Shown here: piece after piece, positions 22,101-33,748 of the stretch
Numbering within the stretch: the stretch's first letter is position 1
Layout of the letters: the number at the start of each line of letters is the position of its first letter
Assembly (NCBI RefSeq): GCF_026745355.1
Contig: NC_079207.1
Span: 34,504,502 to 34,568,501 of the forward strand
Origin: Beta vulgaris subsp. vulgaris
Lineage: Eukaryota; Streptophyta; Magnoliopsida; Caryophyllales; Amaranthaceae
DNA: 64,000 nt
Reading direction: 5' to 3'
Position numbers and translations under genes: made by a program
The notes under the pieces: model-generated
Told to the model about the DNA's origin: nothing
What the model saw: only the letters and a program-made list of their open reading frames with translations
Database searches by the model: none

Positions 22101-25100
22101 TCATCTTTTTAAAGGAAAACGTTATTTTTAAAAATTCTACCACAAAGCATTACTCCCTCTGTGATTTTTTTTTATCTTAGCAACTTTCCCTATAGAAATG
22201 TTTTTTCTTTTATCTTGCTCTCTTTGAATCTTCCTATCTATGGCCGTTGGGACCACTTTTTTCTGTCTCATCCAATTCCTCTCACTATTTGCAATAGAAA
22301 AAATTGGTTAGGACTACTTTCTCTCTTCAGCTAATTGTTTATGATAAATTCAAGTCATAGGACCCATTTATCTTTCATCGCTTCATTATTTTTTGAAAAA
22401 ATAGATTCTATAACTATGTTCTACTATCAACCCATGTGCAAAAAATCTCCCTCTTTTTTCTCATTTCCTTAATATTTGTTCACGATACTAGGTGAGCAAA
22501 CTAAACAGATACACACGGAGTAAGTCTTTGAAATTGGGTTTATTTCTTGATACTAGTTATTTCCTAGATTGTTATTGAAACTATAGAAATTATCGATTTC
22601 TAAAGTCCAAATCCATATTTTTGGATCCTTCTACATTTGTTCTCAAGTCCTTGATTTTGAGATTTCTAGAATCCGACACTTGTTTCCGAAACTGTGTCAG
22701 ACACTCATTTGATCGTTTCCAGTGATGCTCGGACTCATTGATTAACCCTGTGTATGACCATACCACTGGTCTGCACGACTCGACCGGGGTGCGGCGTTGA
22801 ATTATCAGCAACAATTGAATAAAGAATCTATCTTCAGAATATGTAGTATAAATTAAATAGATTCTGAAAGATAAAAGCAAGGAAACAAAATTGCAGGTGG
22901 GGTCACCATTCGCGGTAACGCTTGCGTTGTCGCAAAAGCAGCTTGTAACGGATGAATGGTATGGATCACTGCCAACGCGACGTGGATTTTTTCAAAAAAA
23001 TTCACATTAATATGTTTTAATCTTATTTGCATTGTTTTAGATTATGAAGCATTATTACAACATAATATAATCGAATCTATCATAATATTATTATTAATTA
23101 GCTACATAATTAATTCATAAAATATTTTTGGAAAATGTTTGAAAAGAACGGATGTAATGAGGATAAAAATGTTCAAACGCGGCGAGTTCGCGTTACGGAA
23201 CGTACAAAGCGGCGAGAAGTATGTGATTTTTATTATGGCGTTCCGTAAAGGGATTTTGTGGAAAGGCAAATCCAAAATTTGTTACAGAAAGGTCGTTATG
23301 TAATGGAACGTGAGAGTTTAAATTCCATGGGTAAGAGTGCATCACAAATTTCCAAGTATATATGCATGTGCCATTTTCTAAAATTTACTACATTTTTAAC
23401 TGTTTCTTAAGAACCTTTAAAGTATAATCAAACAAAATTTGACAGCTAATTATTTGATACGTTTCCCGTAGCTTGCTCAAACTTAGATTTGAGTGTCCCA
23501 CACAATAGAGTGTCGGATCTTGTAAATCTTAAAATTAGGACTTAGAAACATGCTTTCGAAGGATCTGTAATTGGGATACGAATTAGGGACCACTGTTTTA
23601 CAATTTTAGTTAATGTAATACTACCTCCGTTTCCTAAAGATCTTCCTTGGTACTGCTCCTACAAATACCAAGGAGGATCCATTTGTGTGGGGGTATGGGG
23701 TGGATAAAGTAGGAGAGAAAGGGGTTAAGATAAATAAACAAATAAAAAGGGGTTAAAGTATGAGAGAGAAAGGGAGTAAAATGAATTAATAATGTGATGG
23801 TGGACCATATGATAGGGACATGAGAGGGTAAAAAGGGAAAAAAAAATTCCAAATAAGGAATAAAGTAAAAGAGGGAAGATCTTTTGGAAACGCACTTAAA
23901 CGGAAAGAGGGAAGATCTTTAGGAAACGGAGGGAGTAAGAATTTAGTATCAGGATATGAAAAGCTTAGAGACTTGTTGCTTTGTTGTTGAATTTCTAAAA
24001 ATGTGTTTTCTTATGGGTTTTTAGTAGAGCTTCCTTTTTCATCGAATTAAAATTTCCTATTAGAATATTATGGCTTTTTAGTAGAGGAAATGAAAGACGC
24101 TCAACTTGTCCATTTGAAGTACTTCCTCCATAACATAATAACTGCAACACATGGGTATTACTTGTGAGGTATAAAATATTCATTTGTTGCGGTTATTATT
24201 TCGAGTAGAAGTATAATGTGCGGAAATCAAAGACAGCAGATAACAAATAACAAGCAATACAGAAGACAAAAGAAATTTAAGTGAAAACCTGAGATCCAGA
24301 TGAAAACCCACCAAGCTGCATGATGATTTGGAATCCATACATTAGATGATGCATAAGCGAATTCTCTCTTATGGTTCTCATATCAGTCTATAGGGTTCTC
24401 TAGTCTCTAATATGAGAATTGTGAATTCCACAAATTTCAAAAGGCTAAACAAATTATTTATACTAGGATTGCAGCAGTGCAAGTCAATAATGGTCAAGTC
24501 AATATGAGAATTGTGGATTCCACAAATTCGCTTATGCCCCCCTGTACCTGTTGTGGACACACCTATACTTTTATTGGTCAAGGGCCTCAGGTCTCAAGGG
24601 TCTGGCACTGCCACTGAAAGCAAGAGAGTTGTCAATCAAAATGTAACATGTCTTTTATCTTCTTCACTCCTTCATTATATGTGAAGTAGTTATCTAAAGA
24701 CTGGATAGTTTACTTATCCCTCTCACAAATACAAGAATGAAATTTGCATTGTTTGAGTAGACGTTTGTGTTTCATCAATTAGTGAGGTATGAGCTTTTGT
24801 ATACTAATTACTATGTAACTTATAGCTTCTATATTGGTCCTTTGAAAAAAAATGTACGAGGACCAGATCCAGAAAAAACAAAGGTGTTACGGTGAACACA
24901 AATTTATTGATGATGTTGTACTATGTGAGTTTCTTGTGGATTGATAGCGCATATGTGTAACAACTTTTGTTTAGTAAGAAGAACTTGTGTAAGAGTGGAC
25001 GATCTTAAAAAGCTTTCCTTACAAGTAAACAAATTTGTGGCAAATACTTAGTTCACTGAGCTGATTGATACTTGTTTCAAAACTGACAATCTAATCTACA

Positions 25101-27351
25101 TGTGGTAAAGGTTGGACACATTTCAAAACTAAAAACTTTTTCTCAGACAAGAACCTGAATTACCTTTTTATTGATGGGAGCTATTATAATTAATCAGTTT
25201 CTTCATCTTCAGACACAGGGAATGAGGACAGATGTGATTCCGTATAAAAGCATCCTTTCTGCCTTAAGAAGAATAACGCGTGAAGAAGGAATTCCAGGGC
25301 TGTACAGGTAATTTTGATTGATCAATGAAATTATATCTTAGTTTTTCATGTCTATTTTGAATATTTTCCCCAGGTAATGCTATCTAGATACTTAATTCCC
25401 ACTTTACGGTCCTTTAAAACTCAATTCCCAAACTACCATACAGGTGTACACGTAGGACAAAAGCACATAATTTTTTTTTTAAAAAAAACTGGAGAGCATA
25501 GCAGCTAACTCAGTTAGCAGTGAACACAACAAAGCAGCTAACTGAGTAAGTGACTTTCTCTAACTCTGCAAAACCAAAGATATCTTTTTTTGCTGTGTTC
25601 ACCACCGCTAACTGAGTTAGTTAGCAGTTTACCTCTGCAGTTTTTTACTTTCCCATGAACTGGTTCACAACCTAGTTATGGGAATGTGAAATTGTGGAGG
25701 TAAAGTGCTAACTAAGTTAGTGGTGCCCAAAGACATAACTGCTAACTGAGTTATCAGTGAACCTAAGTCAGCCGCTAATTCAGTTAGCGGTTTTGTCTTT
25801 GGGCACCATTAACTGAATTAAGTTTGAGTGTATGGTAAAGTGGGAATTAAAGTCTGTAGGGAGCATAGGAAAAGATTTGTCTAATTTCAAAGGAATTGTG
25901 TCGTATTTCATCTTTAAGGTCTCATAATGATCATCAGCTTCACATGGGGAGTGATATATTACCAAACCTCTCTTGAGCTTGCTTCTAAAGTAACTGTGCT
26001 AATTTTTTTATTCCATTTACTTTCTAGTTTCTGCCTACAGATTTTCTTAGTTCTCACCAGTGCTCTTTAGTTTGTTAGATATCAAATGATTTTCATATTA
26101 TTATTCATTAATGAGTTCAATGTATATATGACCTTTGTGCTATTGGCTGTATATGTTTTGAATCTGTATGTATTGATGTTAGTGAAAATCAAACAATTCA
26201 ATGTTGTGAGGACCATTTAGGAAATCTTGTTTTGGTTGATTGTAGAATATTTGTTCAGTCATCATGTATATCTTCTTTCACACAATACTTTACATAGTGC
26301 CGTTTGCCTTGGATTGTTAATATCCTTAATATGAAAAACAAACATAATTAATAGATCATATTCTGAAGATACGCAATTAAACAAATATAACAAGATCCCA
26401 TATAATAATCTTTTTCTTGTATATTGATAAATTACAATACCAAATTTGATTTTTAACCCCGAAAAGTCAAGCTGTGTAAAGTATTTTGGGATGGAGGGAG
26501 TATGTAACAAACGAAGGATTTTCCGGAGGACTTTTAGGCGGTGAACATGAAAGAGGAATGGTTTTCTGATTACCCTTTTACTACAACAAATTTTTGAATG
26601 TTGGACACTGACATAAATGACTGGTGATATATGTACTTCTCGGTACTGATTTGTTGGTTTGAACAGTGGGCTTTTGCCTTCATTGGCAGGAATAAGTCAT
26701 GTGGCCATCCAATTTCCTGCATATGAAAGAATCAAGCTCTATTTGGCAAAAACAGGTATAACTGAATATTCTTCTCAGAACCATATTCCTCTTATTCCAA
26801 CAATATATGTTGTGGCGTTGAACTTGGTACTGTTTGATTTTCAGAAAACACTACAGTGGACGAGCTAAGTGCAGGAAGTGTTGCAATAGCTTCTTCATTG
26901 TCTAAAATTGTAGCATCAATAATGACTTATCCTCATGAGGTTTGTCTCTAATACCAACGTATGTTCCCGCACTTCCATTAAATCACCTAGTTCCTTAAAT
27001 TTTTAAGCTTTTTATCAGGTTATCCGTTCTAGGCTTCAAGAGCAAGGCCAAGTTCGTAATCGTGAAGTTCATTACTCGGGTGTTGTTGATTGCGTGCGTA
27101 AGGTTTTCCAAGCTGAAGGTCTTGCTGGCTTTTACCGTGGATGTGCAACTAATCTAATGAGAACAGTCCCAAATTCTGTTATTACATTTACAAGTTATGA
27201 GATGATACTTAGGCTATTGACGCGGGTAGTACCTAAACCTCACTGTCAAGTGAATGGTGGAGAAGAGAATGGCTCTCAGCAGATACCAGACCAATCTAGT
27301 AGTAGAGAACCCTCAATTCCTGTGAGTAAAGACCAATTGACAGCGAGATAA
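16155..27351 (+). CDS. NDT2: Mitochondrial-carrier-family NAD+ transporter (NDT1/NDT2 type), 9 exons
   Basis: Nine exons with GT-AG borders: 16155-16239, 16383-16475, 16990-17096, 20136-20184, 20281-20393, 25213-25307, 26667-26755, 26845-26939, 27019-27351. The sum is 1059 nt, so 352 residues plus stop, with all junctions in phase. The three carrier repeats each show their signature: [10 protein letters not shown] (residue 38), [10 protein letters not shown] (140) and PHEVIRSRLQ (240), with [16 protein letters not shown] and GFYRGCATN after each. The PLW in repeat 2 fits the nucleotide/NAD/folate branch of the family. Family members exchange cytosolic NAD+ for organellar AMP/ADP across the inner membrane. 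The polar tail of about 45 residues after LLTRVVP fits NDT2 better than NDT1, but the subtype and organelle are inferred. No break is seen. Introns 3 (3.0 kb) and 5 (4.8 kb) are long and hold several MITEs. The start was chosen as the first ATG in frame with the first repeat. Confidence 0.93.
16580..16845. repeat. Degenerate CTGAACTTTT tandem repeat in intron 2
   Basis: At least ten imperfect copies of a short CTGAACTTTTCTT-like unit lie between exons 2 and 3 of the NDT gene. It is a pyrimidine-rich minisatellite with no coding potential. Confidence 0.6.
17470..17636. mobile_element. Stowaway MITE in NDT intron 3
   Basis: The ends CTTCCTGTGTTACTTTTAC and, inverted, GTAAAGTAAACGGAGGAAG are flanked by TA (17468-17469, 17637-17638). 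It is short and non-coding, typical of Tc1/mariner MITEs. Confidence 0.75.
18078..18786. mobile_element. PIF/Harbinger-type MITE in NDT intron 3
   Basis: A perfect 15-bp terminal match (GAGCATGTACAATGG and its complement) is flanked by TTA on both sides (18075-18077, 18787-18789), the 3-bp duplication of PIF/Harbinger elements. Next to the left TIR is a small tandem of AACTAGTTCTC units (about 18099-18135). Reading frames inside are low in support and taken as chance. Confidence 0.82.
18787..20135. other. Remainder of NDT intron 3
   Basis: AT-rich intron sequence. Around 19540-19640 there is a GGT-repeat and G-run/GA-rich stretch that resembles the interior of non-autonomous elements, but no paired ends were located. 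Confidence 0.4.
22153..22520. mobile_element. Stowaway-like MITE in NDT intron 5
   Basis: The left end CTCCCTCTGTG and right end CACACGGAG (inverse of CTCCGTGTG) are flanked by TA (22151-22152, 22521-22522). TIR similarity falls off after about 12 bp, so it is an old copy. Confidence 0.65.
23621..23935. mobile_element. Stowaway MITE in NDT intron 5 with duplicated right end
   Basis: CTACCTCCGTTTCCTAAAGA opens the element, and TCTTTAGGAAACGGAGGGAG closes it, with TA on each side (23619-23620, 23936-23937). A second degenerate copy of the right end (GGGAAGATCTTTTGGAAACG, starting about 23873) lies just inside, so the terminus is present twice. Confidence 0.8.
24122..24211. mobile_element. Ninety-bp Stowaway MITE in NDT intron 5
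   Basis: TIRs CTTCCTCCATAACATAATAA and, inverted, CGGTTATTATTTCGAGTAGA plus AG make up most of the element; TA flanks both ends (24120-24121, 24212-24213). It would fold into a hairpin. Confidence 0.72.
25390..25860. repeat. Foldback-like element with repeated CTAACTGAGTTAG palindromes in intron 6
   Basis: CTTAATTCCCACTTTAC near 25389-25407 recurs inverted as GTAAAGTGGGAATTAA near 25835-25850. Between them the self-complementary motif GCTAACTGAGTTAG(C) and variants occur at least six times in both orientations. The layout suggests a foldback or old non-autonomous DNA element; no target duplication was established. Confidence 0.5.
26271..26500. mobile_element. Stowaway-like MITE in NDT intron 6
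   Basis: The right end TTTTGGGATGGAGGGAG is a typical Stowaway terminus. The left end is degraded (TCTTCTTTCACACAATAC), but both reach the shared ACTTTACA(T/C)AG segment. TA flanks at 26269-26270 and 26501-26502. Confidence 0.68.
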
Positions 27352-27419
27352 TAATAGTTGCAATTCTGTAATGCAGAAATTTTCCATTAGTTGAGAACTT
27401 CTTTTTACTTGATGAAACA

Positions 27420-27722
27420 ATGAATTTTAGTTATATTCAGTTGACAGAAAAAAGAGTAAAACTCAATATGGTAACGACATGTCCAAAGCCATTAATTTTC
27501 AAACTTGGGAAAGACTTTGATGAGATTCCAACGGAAGGGGAACTCGTGGTTGAGCTCTTGTCGCTGGCTTTCTCGGACCAGACAGTAAAAGCAAAGCCTG
27601 ATACAATGGTTGTGTTTGGGCAAAGCTATGAAGCTAATGCTCCACTATACTTGATGAGAGTCCAAGGGGACCCTGGCATTGGTGAATTCGACAGCCACTT
27701 GTGTTCGTTTCACATAGCCTGA
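27420..27722 (+). CDS. Hypothetical 100-aa ORF just downstream of NDT
   Basis: An ATG-started frame of 100 codons begins 68 bp after the NDT stop. The translation (for example KPLIFKLGKDFDEIPTEGEL, later DTMVVFGQSYEANAPLYLMR) is not low complexity and looks like real or once-real protein. I do not recognise the family. It could be a separate gene fragment, a small gene, or a chance frame in the 3' UTR of the transporter. No second exon or promoter was identified. Confidence 0.35.
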   Translation: MNFSYIQLTEKRVKLNMVTTCPKPLIFKLGKDFDEIPTEGELVVELLSLAFSDQTVKAKPDTMVVFGQSYEANAPLYLMRVQGDPGIGEFDSHLCSFHIA

Positions 27723-28027
27723 GTTCGGATATGGATCAGGTTTTGTTAGCATAGTTTAAGTACAACCATAGCTTTTTAGTAGATGGTGGTAGTCAGGGTT
27801 AGGGTAGAGGTTGAAAAACGCACAAGCGCCTACTAGGGTTCCTTTCTATTGATGTTAGTGACAAGCTGGATGATCATGATTCGCAAAGGCACGGTATTGA
27901 ATGTATGTTCAAAACTGTTATTTTGGCAAGGGGAATTAGCCGTTGATCAGTGAAAGGAAAGCTATCATTTTACCGTCGAAGCTAGCTCTTTAAGCAAAGA
28001 GTTATAGCTAATATCAAAGCTCGCATA
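27723..28027. other. Non-coding stretch between NDT region and Helitron
   Basis: No gene, repeat or element end was seen. It may hold the 3' UTR/polyadenylation region of the transporter. Confidence 0.4.
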
Positions 28028-28515
28028 TCTCTATTATATAAGCCAAATGAGGAGTTATGGTGTCCCCTTTGAAAAGACTTTTAAACCCTTCATCCAATAA
28101 AAATACTTACCTATTAAGATTTTGATATTTTGTTCAATCATAATCCTTCCTAATTTAAAATATGTATATCAAAAGAAGTTCAAAATAGCTAAAATAAACT
28201 TTCATGAAAATGATTGAAGAACAAATTAAAATAACTAAAGCAGTTTTCAAATCAATTACAAAATCAAAGACAAAATTATTATTTTACCTAAACTTTGAAA
28301 TGCAATAACAATACCAACATCAATTAACAAGTAATAAAAATACCAAGAAAACAACTTCTTCATCAAGCAACTTTTATATTTTGTATTTACACCAAACGAT
28401 ATTCAATTAGAACTAATGATGATTCTAAATTACGTTCTTCAAAATTATATTTAAATGAAATTTAATAATAACTGTCAAAATAATCCATGCACGCATCGCG
28501 TGCAAAAAATGCTAG
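28028..28515 (+). mobile_element. Short non-autonomous Helitron
   Basis: The 5' end TCTCTATTATATAAG fits the TC-starting Helitron consensus. At the 3' end a GC hairpin (GCACGC ATC GCGTGC, 28489-28503) is followed by eight bases and the terminal CTAG (28512-28515). The element sits between A (28027) and T (28516) with no target duplication, as expected for rolling-circle insertion. It is AT-rich inside with no Rep/helicase. Confidence 0.85.
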
Positions 28516-28628
28516 TTTAATCCTAAAGGAAGGTGTCTCTCATTAGCTATAAAACTCTTATAATTGTAATTAGTGCTTAGAAGTTTTCTTTTCTCAAGTT
28601 AAGTCACGGGTCAAAAAAGTAAGTAGAC

Positions 28629-29088
28629 TGTTGGAAATAATAAGTATGATTGAAATATTCAGGAAGAACAAATAAATAAATAATAACGACAAATAATAGA
28701 ATAAGTAAAACTTATCTGCAGATATCAGTCAACTGAACTTGCTATGTTCTTGTACTAAGAATTGTTGCGCCGTGGTATGGAGGCCACTGCCTTAGAAGCG
28801 ATTTCGCCACCATATTGGTGTAGGCTTCCGATGACGAACACCCCCCAAGGTTAACACAACACCCAAGAATTCTACACCCCGAACTCTAGGGTTGGAATTT
28901 CTCAAGAACTTCTCAGATCTTAGAAAGTAAAGTTGGATTTGTGTTTTAGGCTAATGAATAATAAATTCAGAGAGAAAAGTGACCAAGAAAGTATTTATAT
29001 AAGGGTTAAAAATAAGCCCGAACAATAAACCGCAAGGGAAAATAAGCCCGCCCAAAACTTTCGCGTTCAACTTGGATAAAATCCAACA
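28629..29088 (-). repeat. LTR (3' LTR in element orientation)
   Basis: 460 bp, TG...CA ends. It matches 33749-34195 along its length, apart from small indels and substitutions, implying an insertion of some age. Confidence 0.85.
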
Positions 29089-30720
29089 ATCCCCCACAAA
29101 CGCGAAGTTAGAAAAATAAGAAATGAGCAGTAAAAAGAAGGTTTGATACTTACAAACTAGTGTCCAAGGATTGAACTAGTATGTTAGTGAGATGGGCCGT
29201 CCCCTCACATACAAGTATCCACTAGATTGAACTTGCAGGAGAGAGAAGGGACCCGATAACACATATCTTACCCTCAGAGCTTGAGAAACTCCGCGATATC
29301 CATGAATTGCGTCTTGAACAACATATAACTAAGTTGATCATAAAATTCATATTCATTTTAAGACAAGTCACTTGTCTTTCAAATGATTGTGAACATACAA
29401 ACAATTCAACAATCTTGACCATCACCCTGGGATTCCAGTGAGCGCTCTGGAATGCCTACAAGGACGACATTCGACAGAAGGAGGCCATCCCTTCACACTC
29501 AAATCTGATGTTCTATTACATTCAAATAAAATTGAATCAGCCACGAAGGCCATAGAAAAATCAAGTCCATTACGTTCAATTAAATTGAATCAGCCATACA
29601 GGCCATGGACTCCAACACAACCCCTACCGGTTGCCGCCAAGTATCATCAGCTCCACTTGTCAAACCACCATAAAAGCTATAGACTCTCACGATCCATTAG
29701 GTTTAAACTAAGTAGACCATCCCTTTTACAGGACTATGATACCGACCATGTGAGATCATGCACAAGGCATCACAACGGTGTAACCATCAAGTCCATTCCA
29801 AGGACCACCCAAGCTTGTCGGGATATGGAAACATTAAGAGCGGTCAAACTCAACCTCACATACAATATCTCATTGTGTGCCACATACAACATCACATTAT
29901 ATGTCACAGTGTGTCTATAAGTCCCGCCTTAGAACTATTGACACATCAAGGACAATCACTGTCCACCCTGATATCTATGAATCTACTAAGTTCAATTGCC
30001 AGTTGAACCACCCAAAAGTTATAAATTCATCAATCCATTAAGTTCAAACAAGTTAAGCCACCACAAAGGTAATGGATTGTCTTGTCACTATACCATCAAG
30101 CTGACTATTCAAATCACAATATAAATAAGTGAGAATTTCATTACCCCCACAATGGGAAACTTGCTAATGATTTCCTTACCCGTTGACTTCTTGACTCAAT
30201 CACTTCAACTCAATGAACTTAATCTTATGGTTGACTCTGTAACACATCTTACTTTGCATTTCCTCAACAATGCAACAAGTCAAGAATAATATGCCAACAT
30301 ATATACACATAATCATTTAGAAAATCACTTTTTAAAACTAGTTCATAAACATGTGTACATAACATAACAGTTCATGCTAACTATTCAACCTTCTAGTTGA
30401 ACCTGTTTCAAATCATGTTGTTTGAATAAGATTGAGATGAGAGGTACCTTTACCAATCCTTTGGCTTTCCATCAATGAACCACATGAATTACCTCATCTC
30501 TAACTTCCATCTTGACTTATAAGTTAAAACCTTCATTTTCATAAAGACATCAAGAGTGTGAACACCAAACACATAAGATAGTGGTATAAACCATAAACCA
30601 CCTACAAACCATTCTAAGTCTTCTCATCAAGGAAACCTCACAAGCCAGCTCCAAACCTCGGAGGATCTAATGAATCTTCCTTCTCTAAGATCCCACTCAT
30701 GTATGCACTTTACGAATCAA

Positions 30721-31192
30721 ATTATTACGTCAACTTCTTAGGCATATAGGGATTAGGAACCAATCTAACAATTTTTAAATCAAAACCCTAATAAAAGCCT
30801 TGTTTTACCACCTACAAGAAAAGAATAATTTGTATTTTGACTAACAAGATTTCTATGAAAGCCAAAGTTAAATGAGCAAAATCTCCTTCAGGTTCTTTTG
30901 AAAAAATTCTATTTTTGTTACATTACTCCAAATGCCAAACTAAACACATGCCCACTATGAGGATTTACCACCCTTATTGCACTCTCTTTTCGGGAGAGGT
31001 CGTAGCTCAGTGGAGTACTATTTCGAATTCTAAGACATTGCCCAGGGTTCAAATCCTCATCCCAACAATATGTTGGGGCATTTTTTTCTGGGATGTTTAG
31101 CCTTGTACCCAAGCTTTGAATTGGTGTGCCCTGCAGGTTAGTAGCCTAACAAGGGTTTGTTTTCGAACCAATTATCTTTCTCAATAAAAAAA
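30721..31192. repeat. Segment repeated in inverted orientation at 34693-35164
   Basis: From ATTATTACGTCAAC (30721) through the end of the SINE at about 31192, the sequence matches the reverse complement of 34693-35164 with few differences. One copy is inside the LTR element, the other outside it. Confidence 0.8.
30991..31192 (+). mobile_element. tRNA-derived SINE inside the LTR element
   Basis: A polymerase III A box (TAGCTCAGTGG, 31003-31013) and B box (GGTTCAAATCC, 31046-31056) stand 32 bp apart near the 5' end. A tRNA-unrelated body ends in CTCAATAAAAAAAG. It is about 200 bp long, as usual for plant SINEs. The sequence TTGCACTCTCT, which flanks the second copy on both sides, is here present only on the 5' side. 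Confidence 0.82.
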
Positions 31193-33748
31193 GCAAATGC
31201 AAACTTAGCAACAGGTGAGATAACTACATAGGTCAATATCAAAACATTAATGAACCTCAGAATTATGTACCTTGCCCATAGCTTTTCAAGCTTACAAGTT
31301 CAAAGTCTATTGAAGGTCAACACACAGCCAAATTATCAACTATGGTTCGAAAAAGACATATACAACGAGTATGACTGGTCACTAATGAGTCATGTTCAAG
31401 CTTGCTTCTCTCTAAGCACTATCCCCAATCATAAGTCATAAAATCCCTTTGTGAATTGATCATCATCCCTAAAGACTAAGCCCTAAACTTCACATAGTTG
31501 ATCAACAATGTCAACTTTCTAACCACGAAGATTACAAGCAAGATTGGACTTTGCTAACTTAGAGATATAGGTAAAAACAAGGCTTTTATTAACCTGTTGT
31601 TACTCCTTTGCTGAACTTCACATCAACATTACTAGGAGAGACACCAAATTAAGATAATCAGGCATCAAACACATAATCATGACTACTGAACAATCATACC
31701 ATTAACAAACAAATCATCAACGATATCATGAGATTCATCCAACAAAGTTCATTCAAGAAGAAATAAAGACATCATCAGATTCAGCACAACAACAACCATA
31801 GAGAACTAAATCCTCATGCCATCTTTACAAAAGAAGGATAGAAATCCAACCATAGTTGGAAACCCCACTGTATGAACATTCCAGGTTATTACCTTAACCC
31901 TCTTCACACAAGGAGAATAACCAACAACTCATTAGCTTATCTTACACAAGCCATAACTTGCAAAGAATGACGATAACCCCCACATGAGATACGACACTCA
32001 AAGATGGTATGAAGAATACTCATAATCATCTTAAAACCCTCATGTCTCTTCAACCTTGAATGATTTTACTCACTTGGCACAAAGCCACATTTAATATCAA
32101 ACTTCTACTTTTAGACATGGAGTCCCAAATGGTCTCACCTAGACCCTTAGCAAAAGAAATGCTAGCCTCTAATCAATCAACACATGAAATATGATAGCAT
32201 TCACTAGTCATTACTCCAAGTTTACCAAAGAGGCTCAGTCATAAAATCAAACAATTCAATAACTCTAACAAACACAACCATGGGGATACTCCGAGAAAAG
32301 ACTTAGCATTAGAGTTTCAACCAATAAACCCAAAAAGTCATTCAACCAATCCAAAAGTCCAGTTGACTATGCAGGCCAGGGTTAACAATTTAAACTCTAC
32401 AAGAGTACTGCAAGACAACTCTAAACAACCACATGTACGACATGTATACAACATATAAAGTACAACAAGTAGAAGTATAAACTCAAAGCTTAAAGAACGA
32501 AATAACAAGAGTTCCCAACAATATTAAGTCCCACGGAAGTTGCCTTCCTCCCTCACAATCACCACAGTGAGGTTAACTCAATAAATTTATAATCCTAGAT
32601 ATTAACTTATTTCCCAAAAAGCACAACAGTTGCCAAAACAGAAATATATAACAAATACCAGGCAGAGGGTCACATAAAATTAATTATGCAAATAAGTTAG
32701 ACTTGGATCATTAGCAATAAGAAAGATTTGGGAACTTTCGTTTCGCTAGAAGGTGCTATGAGTTCCACATAGTTGCCACTCCTTTAACTTGCGTTTGCTT
32801 ACTTGAGTGTCTCAATCTCTAACTCAGCCCCCATATTGACTGACATATCACCAACAACAACAAAAACAACAAGAACCATGCAAAAAAAATCAAGATCCTT
32901 TACACGTATATTCGAGAGCATGATGCGTATTTGATACCTGCAGAACTATCCCGAGAAGGAAGTCCCACTTCCGCACCATACATGATGCCAACAGATGAAA
33001 TGAAAGAAATATAGGATATGACAGTTGAAAAAAAATGAAACCCATATTATTGCGACAAAATAAAGACATTTTTCAAGAAGAACAAACCATCGTTCATTAT
33101 TAGCCTTGAAGATTAGCAATGACTCACACAAAACCAAGAAGCCTACATTTACCCCCTTCACTTACCTCCAACAACGTACTCGGCCGCCCAAGGCCTCTGC
33201 CGACGACACGAAATTCAAGACCCCTGCTAGGCTCGCACCCGACAACAATGAGGCTGGCCCATCCAAACGACTCCCTCATAACACCACCAGACGTTGCCCG
33301 GTTGCCGTTTCGACAGAAAACGACGTCGAATCACCGGAATAAGTAAACCGGAGCAAAAAAGTTGACAGACATATCTGCTAATAATGCGACAACAACAATG
33401 AGAAAAAACGCCGGAATAACTCTGAGCACCTTCAACGTCTGTTCCTGCTGGCTTCATCCGCCATTTTTGCCCCTGAATATTACATCACCCGCAAAAAAAA
33501 ACCACAACGAAGGAGGCACAGTTATAGAGCACGAAAATGGCACTCTATGCTCTCTCAACACAAACAATAACAAATGTAAAACCCTAGATTAGTAAGTTGT
33601 TCGAGTGATTAATCGATGATGACGATAATAATCTTGGGAGAATTCTGCAGAGTTCAAGAAAGCTGCATAATTTATTTACGTTTCCTTCAATTTATGGAAA
33701 AATTGTACATCAACATGAATATAACAATCAAGGAAATCGCTTCTAAAT

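Noticed and set aside
29438..29920. 160-codon plus-strand ORF in the LTR element
   Set aside because: Opposite to the inferred element direction, no family resemblance, biased AC-rich composition; most likely chance.
31003..31056. A tRNA gene (A and B boxes)
   Set aside because: The sequence cannot form a complete tRNA cloverleaf with acceptor stem, and continues into a SINE body with a poly(A) end; a second copy has a target duplication.
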